Shown here piece by piece: positions 52,293 through 61,472 of a stretch of 64,000 nucleotides of DNA. The position numbers and the translations under genes were made by a program. The notes below the pieces were generated by a model. That model was not told the DNA's origin, searched no databases, and saw only the letters and a list, made by a program, of their open reading frames with translations. The stretch is from Onthophagus taurus (taxonomy: Eukaryota; Arthropoda; Insecta; Coleoptera; Scarabaeidae): NCBI RefSeq assembly GCF_036711975.1, contig NC_091970.1:10733501-10797500 (forward strand). Reading direction: 5' to 3'. Within the stretch, counting starts at the first letter, position 1; every line of letters starts with the position of its first letter.

Positions 52293-52731
52293 TTGAAACG
52301 AATTCAACGATGTTTTAAAAAAAGTTGTCAATTCTATTCCCGCTTTCCTAAATTATTTGAGGTTTTTGAAGACACTGATAATAACATTTATAAGTTGGCC
52401 ACATATCCTTTTTATGTTAAAATAGATGAGTTACCAGAAGAGCAAGTTTTGGAAATTCAAAGTGATTCTGCTGCCAAATATGATTTTGAGAAGATGAAGT
52501 TATCATTTTAAAGCTTATCCTGCTATGCTGGGTATTTACTCTATTCCAGTACTTATTAGTGCGTTTTCTGCAGTTGTAGCAATAGAACTGAAATATAGAA
52601 ATAAGCTTGATATTGCTAGTTATCTACGTTGTGTGCTTTCTTCTATTCAACCTAGAATTACATCTTGTCAAAAGTATGCAAGCTCATCCATCTCATTGAT
52701 TGATTTGTTCTTTCTTAAGGCATGTGTGTGA
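52293..52731 (+). pseudogene. hAT transposase C-terminal relic (ZBED-like)
   Basis: Two frames joined by one frameshift near 52508 read FYVKIDELPEEQVLEIQSDS, then FSAVVAIELKYRNKLDI and LRCVLSSIQPRI. The last two match the conserved hAT dimerisation segment (GFSAMxAIKTKxRNRL…LRxALSxIxPRI) found in ZBED5/FAM200-type hAT proteins. The N-terminal catalytic part is missing. Notable because a hAT-like MITE lies 5.5 kb downstream, though no direct link can be shown. Confidence 0.65.
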
Positions 52732-52848
52732 AAATAGAATTGTAAAAAAACTTTTCGAAATATGTATGTTTTTTGTAGTTATTATTTTTTGCTATTTTGG
52801 TTTTAGGTAGTAGGGAGGCGTGATAAATAAAAGTTTGGGAATCGTTGT

Positions 52849-53118
52849 GTTAATAGAATAGAGAGAGTTTAGATTAGGTTTCTGAAACACCTTTCTTATC
52901 GATTTTGTTATCCTTATACAGATTATTTATCTGCCTGCCAAATCTATCATATGCTCACACTTTAACAGTGTAGATGTTGTAGCGAAGTTCCTGTTCAGGT
53001 TGGTCAATGGTTACTGCAACTCCCCATATTTTCTCTCAAGAATTGACTTGCATATTCCTCCTCATTGGTTAAAATATGATTTCTTATTTTAAGCACCAAA
53101 TGCTCGAACTAGTTCTTA
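52849..53118 (+). pseudogene. LINE ORF2 C-terminal tail fragment
   Basis: A frame reads NRIERVQIRFLKHLSYRFC and, after a shift, CQIYHMLTL, FRLVNGYC, LSRIDLHIPPHWLKY. This is the usual end region of CR1/jockey-type ORF2. Closely related shorter copies lie at about 54525-54620 and 55165-55330. Confidence 0.6.
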
Positions 53119-53776
53119 TAAAGGTGTGTCCAGATATTGCGCGGCAGCAACGCACGGCGTTCGTCGGACACAATTTGCGCCAGCTTGGACGTATCAAAGA
53201 ACGTGTACGCGGCATATTCCAGACACGCCGCACACTTTTGTTTATGACAAAACAGAGGTTAGATATAAATGATACGTCATCTAGTAAAAAACAAGTCAAA
53301 CCTATTGGACAGATAAATTTTTATACCGAACCTCAAACTGGTAAACCAACAAGATAAATATAATGGTAAAACACGATTTTTGCGCTATTCGTTAGCTGAA
53401 GATATTAACCACTTTAATTAGACGTGGTAAAAGTGGGCCTAAACTAACTCGATCCGGTTACATTGCTATTCTTTTCTCTATTTCTTTCCCGCCTATACGA
53501 ACTTTAAAGACTTTTCATTTTAGCCTTTAATTCCGTCTTGGGAAGATTAACATTGTCGGCTGTTTCGTCCTATAAGTGTTCACGTTTAATTTTATTGCAG
53601 TAATCCATACACCTATCCATACATCAACGATCCATATACCTTAATTAAATGAATCGATGTTTCGATATCAATCTTTTTGTGGATACCCACGAATGTTTAC
53701 TGCAAATGTTCGTTGGCAACAGCTAGAACACGATACGCCGGGCTCGAATTCCGCGCAATTTCTGGACACATCTTTA
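53119..53776. mobile_element. 658-bp TIR element without coding capacity
   Basis: The left end is TAAAGGTGTGTCCAGATATTG followed by CGCGG. The right end, complemented, is TAAAGATGTGTCCAGAAATT followed by GCGCGG. The inverted repeat is about 26 bp with two mismatches. A looser match (GGCGT) continues inside. The left flank is LINE-tail-like sequence and the right flank is another LINE fragment. The superfamily is undetermined; a TA at each end suggests a Tc1/mariner-type insertion. Confidence 0.6.
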
Positions 53777-54020
53777 CAATGAACTTTGTGCTATGAAAAG
53801 AGTGTCTCGGGGTTTTTGCAGATTCCTGTCCTTTAGAGTATAGGAAATAAGGCTGTGAAATATGAATATCAACCTTTCGATATTCCATTTTGAAAATTTT
53901 GACAATGTTGTTGTCACATAGTTGTTGGACTTCTGATAAAATACTTTCTTTGAGACGTTCAGCAAACAAATTAACTTTTTCTTGATTGCTCTTAGCCCAA
54001 TTTGAATGTGTTTCCACAGA
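53777..54020 (-). pseudogene. LINE ORF2 linker fragment
   Basis: The minus strand reads NWAKSNQEKVNLFAERLKES, the conserved segment before the RT domain of jockey-type elements. It runs into DIHISQPYFLYSKG and stops at the boundary with the TIR element at 53776. No further motifs. Confidence 0.5.
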
Positions 54021-54365
54021 GAATAATCAGTATTGGCATCATCAGTAAGGTCTTTTAAGTAATTTTGAATATTATTTTGTTTACTTTCCGTTTTTCTACA
54101 ATTTTGTCTCTAACGAATTTAGGATATGTTAGATTTAGGTTTTGGTGTTAAAATAGGTATTGAGGTCTAGGCAGAGGCTTTTGTATGCCTTTGTTAATGT
54201 CTTAGTTGGAGAGCAGCTTTTCCTTTTGTATTTGACAAGCGTTTTCAACATGCAGTAGAATTTACTGATAATCTTCTCTTTTAAGATTGTTTATGAGCTA
54301 ATAGGATCCTGGGATTTGTAATGCGTTCGTTTGAATCTTTTACTAACACATTGCCTATAAAACAT
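54021..54365. other. Gene-free stretch
   Basis: No coding signal or repeat structure recognised. Confidence 0.3.
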
Positions 54366-54367
54366 GT

Positions 54368-55850
54368 TTAAATTACAGATTTCTGTAATTATCATAACGT
54401 GAAGTGGTTGCTGTCACTTTAAGTTATCTGTCAAATGAAATATAGGCCCTAAATAATGCCTTTGTAAACAATATTTTGTTTCAGAAACACTGTTTGGGAT
54501 CCTCACTATAATGTTTATGTTAATAAAATAGAGAGAGTTCAGGTGAGGTTTCTAAAACACCTTTCCTATCGATTCTGTTCACTTCCTGTTCAGGTTGATC
54601 AATAGTTACTGCAACTTGTAGTGGTCTTTCTATTGTTGCTTACATATGTAGTTGTGAGGTAGTTCCTAATGGGATTTGTCCTATCTCCACCTCTATGTTT
54701 AAATCAATAAATAGAAACATTTCTAACCTCAAAAAATTTTTAAGTCAATTGTAGCATTAATTAATTATTTGAGTTAACTACTTACCCAAATAACGTTTAA
54801 ATCACATTTTTCATCTCCTAAATACTCCTAAATATGGAAATTATCAAAGAATAAAGTATCTCGTTTCATTTCTCGCCCTTCTAATAGTTATTTTAGCACC
54901 TCATTTTTTAGAGGTTATGTTTTCATCTGACATCTACATCTAAATATAAAAAAAAACTTACAAATTAGTTTTCTAATTAATCCTTACAAAATTAAGTTAT
55001 CATAACAAAACTGAATTAATTTTAATTAAACCTAAATGAATTAACAAAAAGTTAAAATTTTAAATTAAGAATTAAATTACAGATTTCTGTAATTATCGTA
55101 ACATGAAGTGGTTGCTGTCACTTTAAGTTATCTGTCAAATAAAATAATGCCTTTGTAAATATTTTATGTTTCTGAAACACCTTTCCTTTCGATTCTGTCA
55201 TCCTTATACAGATTATTTATCTGTCTGCCAAATCTATCATATGCTTACACTTCAACAGTGTAGATGTTGTAGTGAGGTTCACTTCCTGTTTAGGTTGATC
55301 AACGGTTACTGCAATTTGTAGTGGTCTTTCTATTGTTGCTTACATATGTAGTTGTGAGGTAGTTCCTAATGGGATTTGTCCTATCACTACCTCTATGTTT
55401 AAATAAATAAATAAAAACATTTCTAACCTCAAAAAATTTTTAAGTCAATTGTAGCATTAATTAATTATTTGAGTTAAGTACTTACCCAAATAAAGTTTAA
55501 ATCACATTTTTCATCTCCTAAATATGGAAATTATCAAAGAATAAAGTATCTCGTTTCATTTCTCGCCCTCCTAATAGTTATTTTAGCACCTCATTTTTTA
55601 GAGGTTATGTTTTCATCTGACATCTACATCTAAATATAAAAAAAAAACTTACAAATTAGTTTTCTAATTAATCCTTATAAAATTAAGTTATCATAACAAA
55701 ACTGAATTAATTTTAATTAAACCTAAATGAATTAACAAAAAGTTAAAATTTTAAATTAAGAATTAAATTACAGATTTCTGTAATTATCGTAACGTGAAGT
55801 TGGTTGCTGTCACTTTAAGTTATGTGTCAAAATATAAATGAAAACGTTTT
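54368..55850. repeat. Tandem segmental duplication, ~700-bp unit, 2.1 copies
   Basis: The palindromic word ATTACAGATTTCTGTAAT begins copies at about 54373, 55077 and 55767. The first two copies are nearly identical over the LINE-tail piece, GTGGTCTTTCTATTGTTGCT, the TAACCTCAAAAAATTTTTAA segment and CATCTGACATCTACATCTAA. The third copy is cut after about 85 bp, where the leader of the next gene begins. Copy 1 has an insertion-type difference (ACTCCTAAATA repeated near 54825). Confidence 0.85.
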
Positions 55851-55869
55851 CAAAACGTCATAATTTGTA

Positions 55870-56198
55870 GAGATCGCGATAAAACGCGAATAATCTCGTC
55901 GAGTAAACAAATAGAGCGTATAGAAGACGAGGAGTTTAGCACGCGGAAAGAAAGGCGCCTTAAAACAGAAACGCCGACAGTTTCTATACGAAAATCATCG
56001 TGTTAGAACCGCAACTTTTCGCTCGGAAAATGAATTGTTCGCGTCGTCAAGTCAGTAGTTAGCAAAACCTCGAACTTGTAACACATAATATAATCCAATT
56101 ATCTCATCCGAGTTGAACACGTATTTATATAGAAAATTTAATCAACAATAAGTTGTAAAGAAAAAAATAAAAATTATTTAATTGTTCTAAAATAACAG
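55870..56198 (+). other. Candidate untranslated leader exon of the gene starting at 56930
   Basis: The segment has balanced base composition and many CpG dinucleotides, unlike its surroundings. It ends in an excellent donor AACAG/GTAAGTG (exon end 56198). A matching acceptor TTTCAATTTCTAG ends at 56655. A TCAGT initiator-like word lies at about 56053, so the true start could be inside. Evidence is composition and splice consensus only. Confidence 0.5.
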
Positions 56199-56655
56199 GT
56201 AAGTGAAAGTTGTTTTCGTCAATTTACTTCCGTTTTCATTCAAATTATTTATTATTACGCAAAGTTCTCGTTAAAAATTGTATACGTGAAAGGTAATGTT
56301 ACCACATAATTTTATTTTAGGTTAGTTTAGATTGAGTATTGTTTAAATTTTTCCGTTATCGTTCTTTTTAATGAGATAAGTCAAGTTTATTTTAATTATT
56401 TTTTTGTTGGTTTGATCGTTATCTCAACCCGTTTTGAGTACAATTCAAAAAAAAGACCTTGAATTCGAGCCAATTTTTGTTGCAGCTTTTTTACTTTTAT
56501 GTATAATATTTCAAGCTTTTTAATTACGCTAATGGTTCGTTTTATTTTTGTATTTACGAAATTATTTTATCTTGAATAATACAATAATCGTTTTCTATTA
56601 ATTTAATAATTAACAAATCGCTGATAACTGCATTTATTTTTTTTTCAATTTCTAG

Positions 56656-56929
56656 CGAAGAAAGCGTAAAATTACCGGTATTTAACCCAGATCATTTACA
56701 AACATAAAGAAATCTCAACATTTTCCTTTGAAGCGATCAATTTTTATCACCACTTATTAAGAAAGTTGAAAGTTTTTAACTGTCAAATTTAAATTAAACG
56801 TCAAAATTGTTTCAAAATGGCCGATTTCAAAGTTACCAACCCCTAAGTTTGAAATAAAACTAAATATTTTTGACGTTTATCATTTTTTGTGTTAATTTTG
56901 TGTTAAATTTGAATGTGTTTAGTTAAAGG
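56656..56929 (+). other. Second leader segment with two upstream ORFs
   Basis: It starts after the acceptor at 56655. ATG 56817 encodes MADFKVTNP and stops. ATG 56913 opens a 25-residue frame that overlaps the main ATG at 56930 in another frame. The TCAAAATGGCCGATTTC stretch holding the first uORF resembles sequence at about 57650 (TCAAAATGGTTGATTTC), so it may derive from a dispersed repeat. Confidence 0.4.
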
Positions 56930-57316
56930 ATGTCAAAATCAAGCCACATCGTCAGTAATTCAGAATCAACCACGAAAATCCCAACGTTAAGACGTTCGGG
57001 TAGTTTGCGATCGTCAACGAATTTAAATTTTCGTCGTTCAATAGATAGTGGTAGTTTCGCGGCGTCGCCGTCGCATAAATCGGGGGTCGCCACCGCGGCT
57101 CTGCAAAGACCACCCCCGCCGCCTCGCCTCCAAAGGGGCTACTCGTTCGTTGAAAAAGGAACCGTCCCCGTCGTCGGTGGGGATGGACTGCAACGGAGGC
57201 GATTTTCGATCAGCACCGGCGGAAGGAGACGGAAAAACGTGACCACGGAGGGGTCGACGATTCAAGAGCCCCAAAACGGGGGGGCCAACAACACTCCGTC
57301 AAGAAGCAGAAGCCTG
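56930..57316 (+). CDS. First coding exon of an unidentified Ser/Arg/Pro-rich protein
   Basis: 129 codons end exactly at a donor CTG/GTAAGT in phase 0, so the gene continues, presumably beyond 64000. GC content and CpG are far higher than in flanking DNA, typical of conserved coding sequence. The peptide is predicted disordered and basic. It has LRRSGSLRSSTNLNFRRSID, with two RRS-type kinase sites, a PPPPPRLQRGYSF proline stretch (possible SH3 or profilin ligand), RRRFSIS, and a second basic cluster. TTKIPTLRR near residue 15 fits the TxIP variant of the SxIP EB1-binding motif in a basic/serine context. A cytoskeletal or signalling scaffold is a guess; I do not recognise the family. Confidence 0.7.
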
Positions 57317-57889
57317 GTAAGTTGCTACATCTTTTTTTGTATCTAGTTAAACGGAAATTAACGAGTAAGGGTATTGATTTTTAAGATATTTAGGTTAAAT
57401 TTAAGATTATCTTACATAACCTAGAATATTTTTTTAAATATTATATCGGGGTGAAAGATGGTGTGATTTTGTGTAGAAAGTATCGATTTTTTGCACTTGT
57501 GCAACTGATAGGTTTGTGGTTTCACTTTCTTGCGTTAATGTTACGCTTCTTGCTTGCAATCCATCCATAAAGAATCATTTTCGCGTGAAAGTATTAAAAA
57601 AAAAATAACAATAAAATCACAAAATTGTTGAAAATTTTGACAAGTAATTCAAAATGGTTGATTTCAATGATGCCAACCCTAAAAACTCCTAAACTTAATT
57701 AAGGCAACTGTCAGTCATCGCCCTTAATGACCCCATCAAAACTTGAAAGTTCTCTTAACCTTGTTGGGTTTTTTATCTCATTTGTTCAAAAGCAAGTAAT
57801 GTTGAGGAACTTCAAAGAACGCAAACGATTATTATTATGATCTTATTGTAATAATCAAAATTCTTCCAAAACTTTGTGTATACAGGCTA
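57317..57889 (+). other. Start of the long intron, no feature
   Basis: It follows the donor at 57317. AT-rich with no repeat except the weak match of 57650-57700 to the leader at 56812. Confidence 0.35.
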
Positions 57890-58080
57890 TTTAATACTTA
57901 CCTAATACTCAGGCCCTCCACATCAAGCCATTTCTGTATCTGATCTTCTAATAGCAGTATCTAGTCCCTTGCAAGCTGTAAATAGTCTTCTGCGCAGTAC
58001 CTACTCTTCTGCTAAGAAAATGTAGACTGCTGTAAAGAGTACCTAGTGTTCTGATAAAGAAATAATTAATAACTCTGCTA
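57890..58080. repeat. Short run of CAGTATCTAGTC-type ~22-bp repeats
   Basis: Contains AATAGCAGTATCTAGTCCCT, AAATAGTCTTCTGCGCAGTA and CCTACTCTTCTGCTAAG, degraded versions of the 11-14 kb monomers. The same phrases recur after 59180, so the hAT-like element at 58171 seems to have landed in an older array. Confidence 0.7.
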
Positions 58081-58170
58081 CTGGGCCTTAACAGTTCCAA
58101 CCCCAATACCAGCTAACAGCCAAAAACTTCTTAAAAATAACCTTCCCTCCACACACTGCACTGTACCTAT

Positions 58171-58994
58171 TAGGGCACGCAACTTTTGTAACAAAACGAC
58201 ACGATTTCCTCCCTCCACTCGTTCTCAGCAGAAAATTTCATACAAAAGTTGTTCTAAATTAAATTCCAAAACAATTTTCTCAATACAAAATATATAAAAA
58301 TATATATATAAAAATTTTTTTGAGGCTATGTTCTTAATTATTGATCAAATCAAAAATTTTTATCAACAACATTTGTTTAGAATTACTTCAGGAGCAGTGT
58401 TTGTTAATAAAAATTTTTGCTAACTTGAAATTTTAATTTCCCTCTGAATAGTATGCTATCAAAATTAATTATCTCGATAATTATTGTTTTTATCAAAGAA
58501 TCTTTTAAATAAAATTTGTTTCAATTTCGATTTTGAATCAATTATCTTAATAAAAAAATTTAAATCTCTATTAATTAAGCATCTAAGTGTTAATATATAT
58601 AAAAACGGAAAAATTATTATTTTGAGGTTATCTCCTTAATTATTGATTAAATCAAAAAAGAATGTTGACAAAGTTTGTTTAGAATTGTTTCAGGAACAAT
58701 GTTTGTTAAAACAATTTTTTTCTAACTTGAAATTTTAATTTCCCACTGAACAGTATGGTACAAAAATTAATATTTTTGAGGTTATATCCTTATTGTTGAT
58801 TTAATCAAAAAATTTTGTTAACAAAATTTGTTTAGAATTACTTCAGGAACAGTGTTTGTCAATACAATTTTTTGCTAACTTGAAATTTTAATTTCCCTCT
58901 GAATAGTATGCTGTTCTTTTAATCAAGATTTTCTTGCTGAGAACGAGTGGAGGGGGAAAATCGTATCGTTTTGTTACAAAAGTTCCGTGCCCTA
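58171..58994. mobile_element. 824-bp hAT-like MITE carrying satellite units
   Basis: The left end TAGGGCACGCAACTTTTGTA and the right end (complement TAGGGCACGGAACTTTTGTA) match for about 65 bp with a few changes, including CCCTCCACTCGTTCTCAGCA. GTACCTAT occurs directly outside both ends (58163-58170 and 58995-59002), a perfect 8-bp target duplication as made by hAT elements. The interior (58310-58910) is about 1.3 units of the 456-bp satellite at 43-47.5 kb and has no coding capacity. Confidence 0.9.
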
Positions 58995-59085
58995 GTACCT
59001 ATACATTAATATATCTACGCAAAACGTAATAACTTATTAAATCTCTCCAAAAACAGCATAGTTCAACGTAAAACATGTTATATAT

Positions 59086-59089
59086 ATAG

Positions 59090-59127
<38 letters not shown>
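59086..59127. repeat. (AT)n microsatellite
   Basis: About 40 bp of alternating AT, interrupted once by GAA near its left end. Confidence 0.9.
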
Positions 59128-59129
<2 letters not shown>

Positions 59130-59179
59130 AATAAGTTATAGTCTTACTTAATCCTACCTAATGTTACGATGTTACAACG

Positions 59180-59995
59180 TCCATACTACTTCATTGCCAG
59201 CAATATGTAGTTTTCTGCTAACCATATCTTATCTTCTAATAGCAGTATCTGATTTTCTAATAGCAGTATCTAGTCTTTTCCAAAATATAAGTAGCTTTCT
59301 GTAGCAGAATCTAATCTGTCGGCATCATCCGGTGTTGTATCAGCAGTCTTGTATCTAGTCTTTTGCCGGCAGTGTCTAATTATCTGTTACTGGTAGTGTC
59401 TAGTCCATCATAGGCAGTAGATAGTGTTCTGCAAACTGCATGAGGCCTTCTCTTGGCTGTTGCAATGTTACAACGTCCATACTATTTAGCACTAAGCAAT
59501 CCTGCGTCCAACTCGAACTACACAATAAGGTTTCAATAAGCTATTATACACAACATTAATTTTCCATAGCCTCGAAAAGGCCTTCAACATGGTTGGGATT
59601 GAGAAACCTGTACATAACCCAAATAAACAACTCTCCCCAATTCATCAAAGTAGTAGCCTGTAGTAGCTAGTCTTCTATCAGCAGTATCTACTTTGTTGTG
59701 AGGACTATCTAGTCTTCTATATACAAGATCTATTTCATTGACAGTAATATGTAGTCTGCTAATCATATCTTAAACTGTATCTGATCTTCCAATAGTAGTA
59801 TCTAGTCCCTTGCAAGCTGTAAGTAAGTAGTCTTCTGCAGCAGTACCTACCCTTCTGCCAGGTAAATATAGACTGCTGTAAAGAGTAAGCAAGCAATATC
59901 TTGTCTTCTGACAGCAATAGTTAGTCTTTTGCGAGGTGTATCCAGTCTTCTGTTAGTAGATCTAATTCTTTGGTAGCAATATGTACTCCTTTTCC
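59180..59995. repeat. Degenerate array of ~22-bp TAGTCTTCTG-type repeats
   Basis: Words such as AGCAGTATCTAGTCTTTTCC, AGCAGTATCTGATTTTCTAA, GGCAGTGTCTAATTATCTGT and GCAATATGTAGTCTGCTAAT recur at 20-25 bp spacing. They share CAGTATCTAGTCTTCTG with the 225-bp array at 11-14 kb. Insertions break the array (for example near 59480-59640, GTTACAACGTCCATACTA, which also occurs at 59172). Confidence 0.75.
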
Positions 59996-60023
59996 CAAAA
60001 CAAAACATGTAAATAATGCAAAC

Positions 60024-60122
60024 AATACAAATAATGGAGTTCTATATTAGAAAATAATCAATTTCTGGGAAAAGAACATTAAACAATATTATTTTCTAAT
60101 ATAGAACTCCATTATTTGTATT
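60024..60122. repeat. Perfect 35-bp inverted repeat with 29-bp spacer
   Basis: The left arm 60024-60058 and right arm 60088-60122 are exact complements, including GGAGTTCTATATTAGAAAAT. Pairing ends abruptly at both sides. In RNA this would be a strong hairpin. Confidence 0.9.
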
Positions 60123-60500
60123 TATTAGTGTAAATATTTTTTGGTTTTTATGTCTGTTACATTAGCAGACATGTATGTCCTATTCCAACTGCCAAATATC
60201 AAATCTTTTGGGTCTATGGCTCCTACTTCTTGTAGATAGCTTGCTATCTACATTATAAGATGTGATAGCTAAATACAACTATGTTTTCTATTGCATACTA
60301 GATGTACCTAACAAGAATCATTATTCGAGATATCGAGACATATATCATTTTTAGCCACAATTTTTTTTTAATGTTTTTCGCCTCAACATTTTTTTAACAC
60401 CTATCTTGAAGGTATCATCATATAACATCCACAATCATGTACTCCTCTTACGATGGATAATCCCGAAATCATACAACCTAACTGCACAACTCGATAAATA
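60123..60500. other. Gene-free intronic sequence
   Basis: No coding signal. It contains the small palindrome GATAGCTTGCTATC near 60235. Confidence 0.35.
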
Positions 60501-61370
60501 ATCTGCCGCATCTTTAACATTTAGAAGGCATGTAAGGAATCTGTAGTATGTGTCTTTTTAAAGATGCATTAATTTTGCTCTTTATATGTATGTCAGTCTT
60601 ATGAATGTAGTAATATTCAACAATATAGTACCAACACTGAAATTTGGACATGAAAGCTTGAGAATAACAATGACGCATTCGTGTAAAAATAACCATCTCT
60701 GTCTTCTTGGGATTGACGGAGAGGGATTGTTTAATACACCAGTTCGCAGTTATATTGAGTGCCTCCGCATCCTCTCAAGGAGTACATTGACGTACTTCCC
60801 TCTAATAAGGATTGCCAGGTCATCTGCGTAGCCGACGGTTTTAAAACCAGCTAGTTTTAAGCGTTTCATCAGACTATCCAGGTTTTTGCTCTTTTTCTCG
60901 AGCTTTTTATGTAAATGAGTGTTCGAGAAAACGAAGTAGTTTGCTCCTCTAATTGATTCTTTACTGATTGGTCTACAGACGTTATAGTAGATAAGATTAG
61001 TTCTCCAGGCATTTGAATTTTCTTGACATTGTTCTTGACATACACACAACTTTCACAAAAAAAAATGTTGCGCTTTAAATCTGACACCTATATTTTTTTA
61101 TATTGATGCTCCCCACTCCTTTTACTTGAAGCATCATTCCCTAATCTGACGGTTCTCACATGTATCTTTTCCAAGATGCTGAAACAATCTTTGTTTGAGG
61201 TTATGTGATATGATGCACCCACAATTCGATATCTTGCGCTACTTCAGTGTTGAGGGCAGTTCTTTGGAAATCCGAACGTTTGGTGTTGTTGTACTTCTTG
61301 CTCCAGAAATCCCTAGCACAATATCCCTTTGGAATTTCCATTGCTGGTAGTTTTTCTCATCAAACTTATT
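60501..61370 (-). pseudogene. Decayed LINE RT fragment (YADD box retained)
   Basis: The minus strand reads GFKTVGYADDLAILIRGKYV at about 60795-60850, close to GFKIQGYADDLVITIRSKYD of the element at 61.5-64 kb. NWCIKQSLSVNPKKTEMVIF follows at about 60690-60740. Sequence at 61200-61370 (IPKGYCARDFWSKKYNNTKR) is on the same strand but cannot be placed with certainty. Multiple frameshifts make it inactive. Confidence 0.65.
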
Positions 61371-61472
61371 TACTTGCATAAAGCTTCATGTGTCAGCCAT
61401 TTTTATCTGTTTCGTTGACGTTGCTTGTATACGGTCCGAATATAGCCACGCGAATATCATTCAAAAGACTAC

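Noticed and set aside
58310..58910. Independent satellite locus at 58 kb
   Set aside because: The sequence lies wholly between matching TIRs with an 8-bp duplication, so it is the interior of one transposed element.
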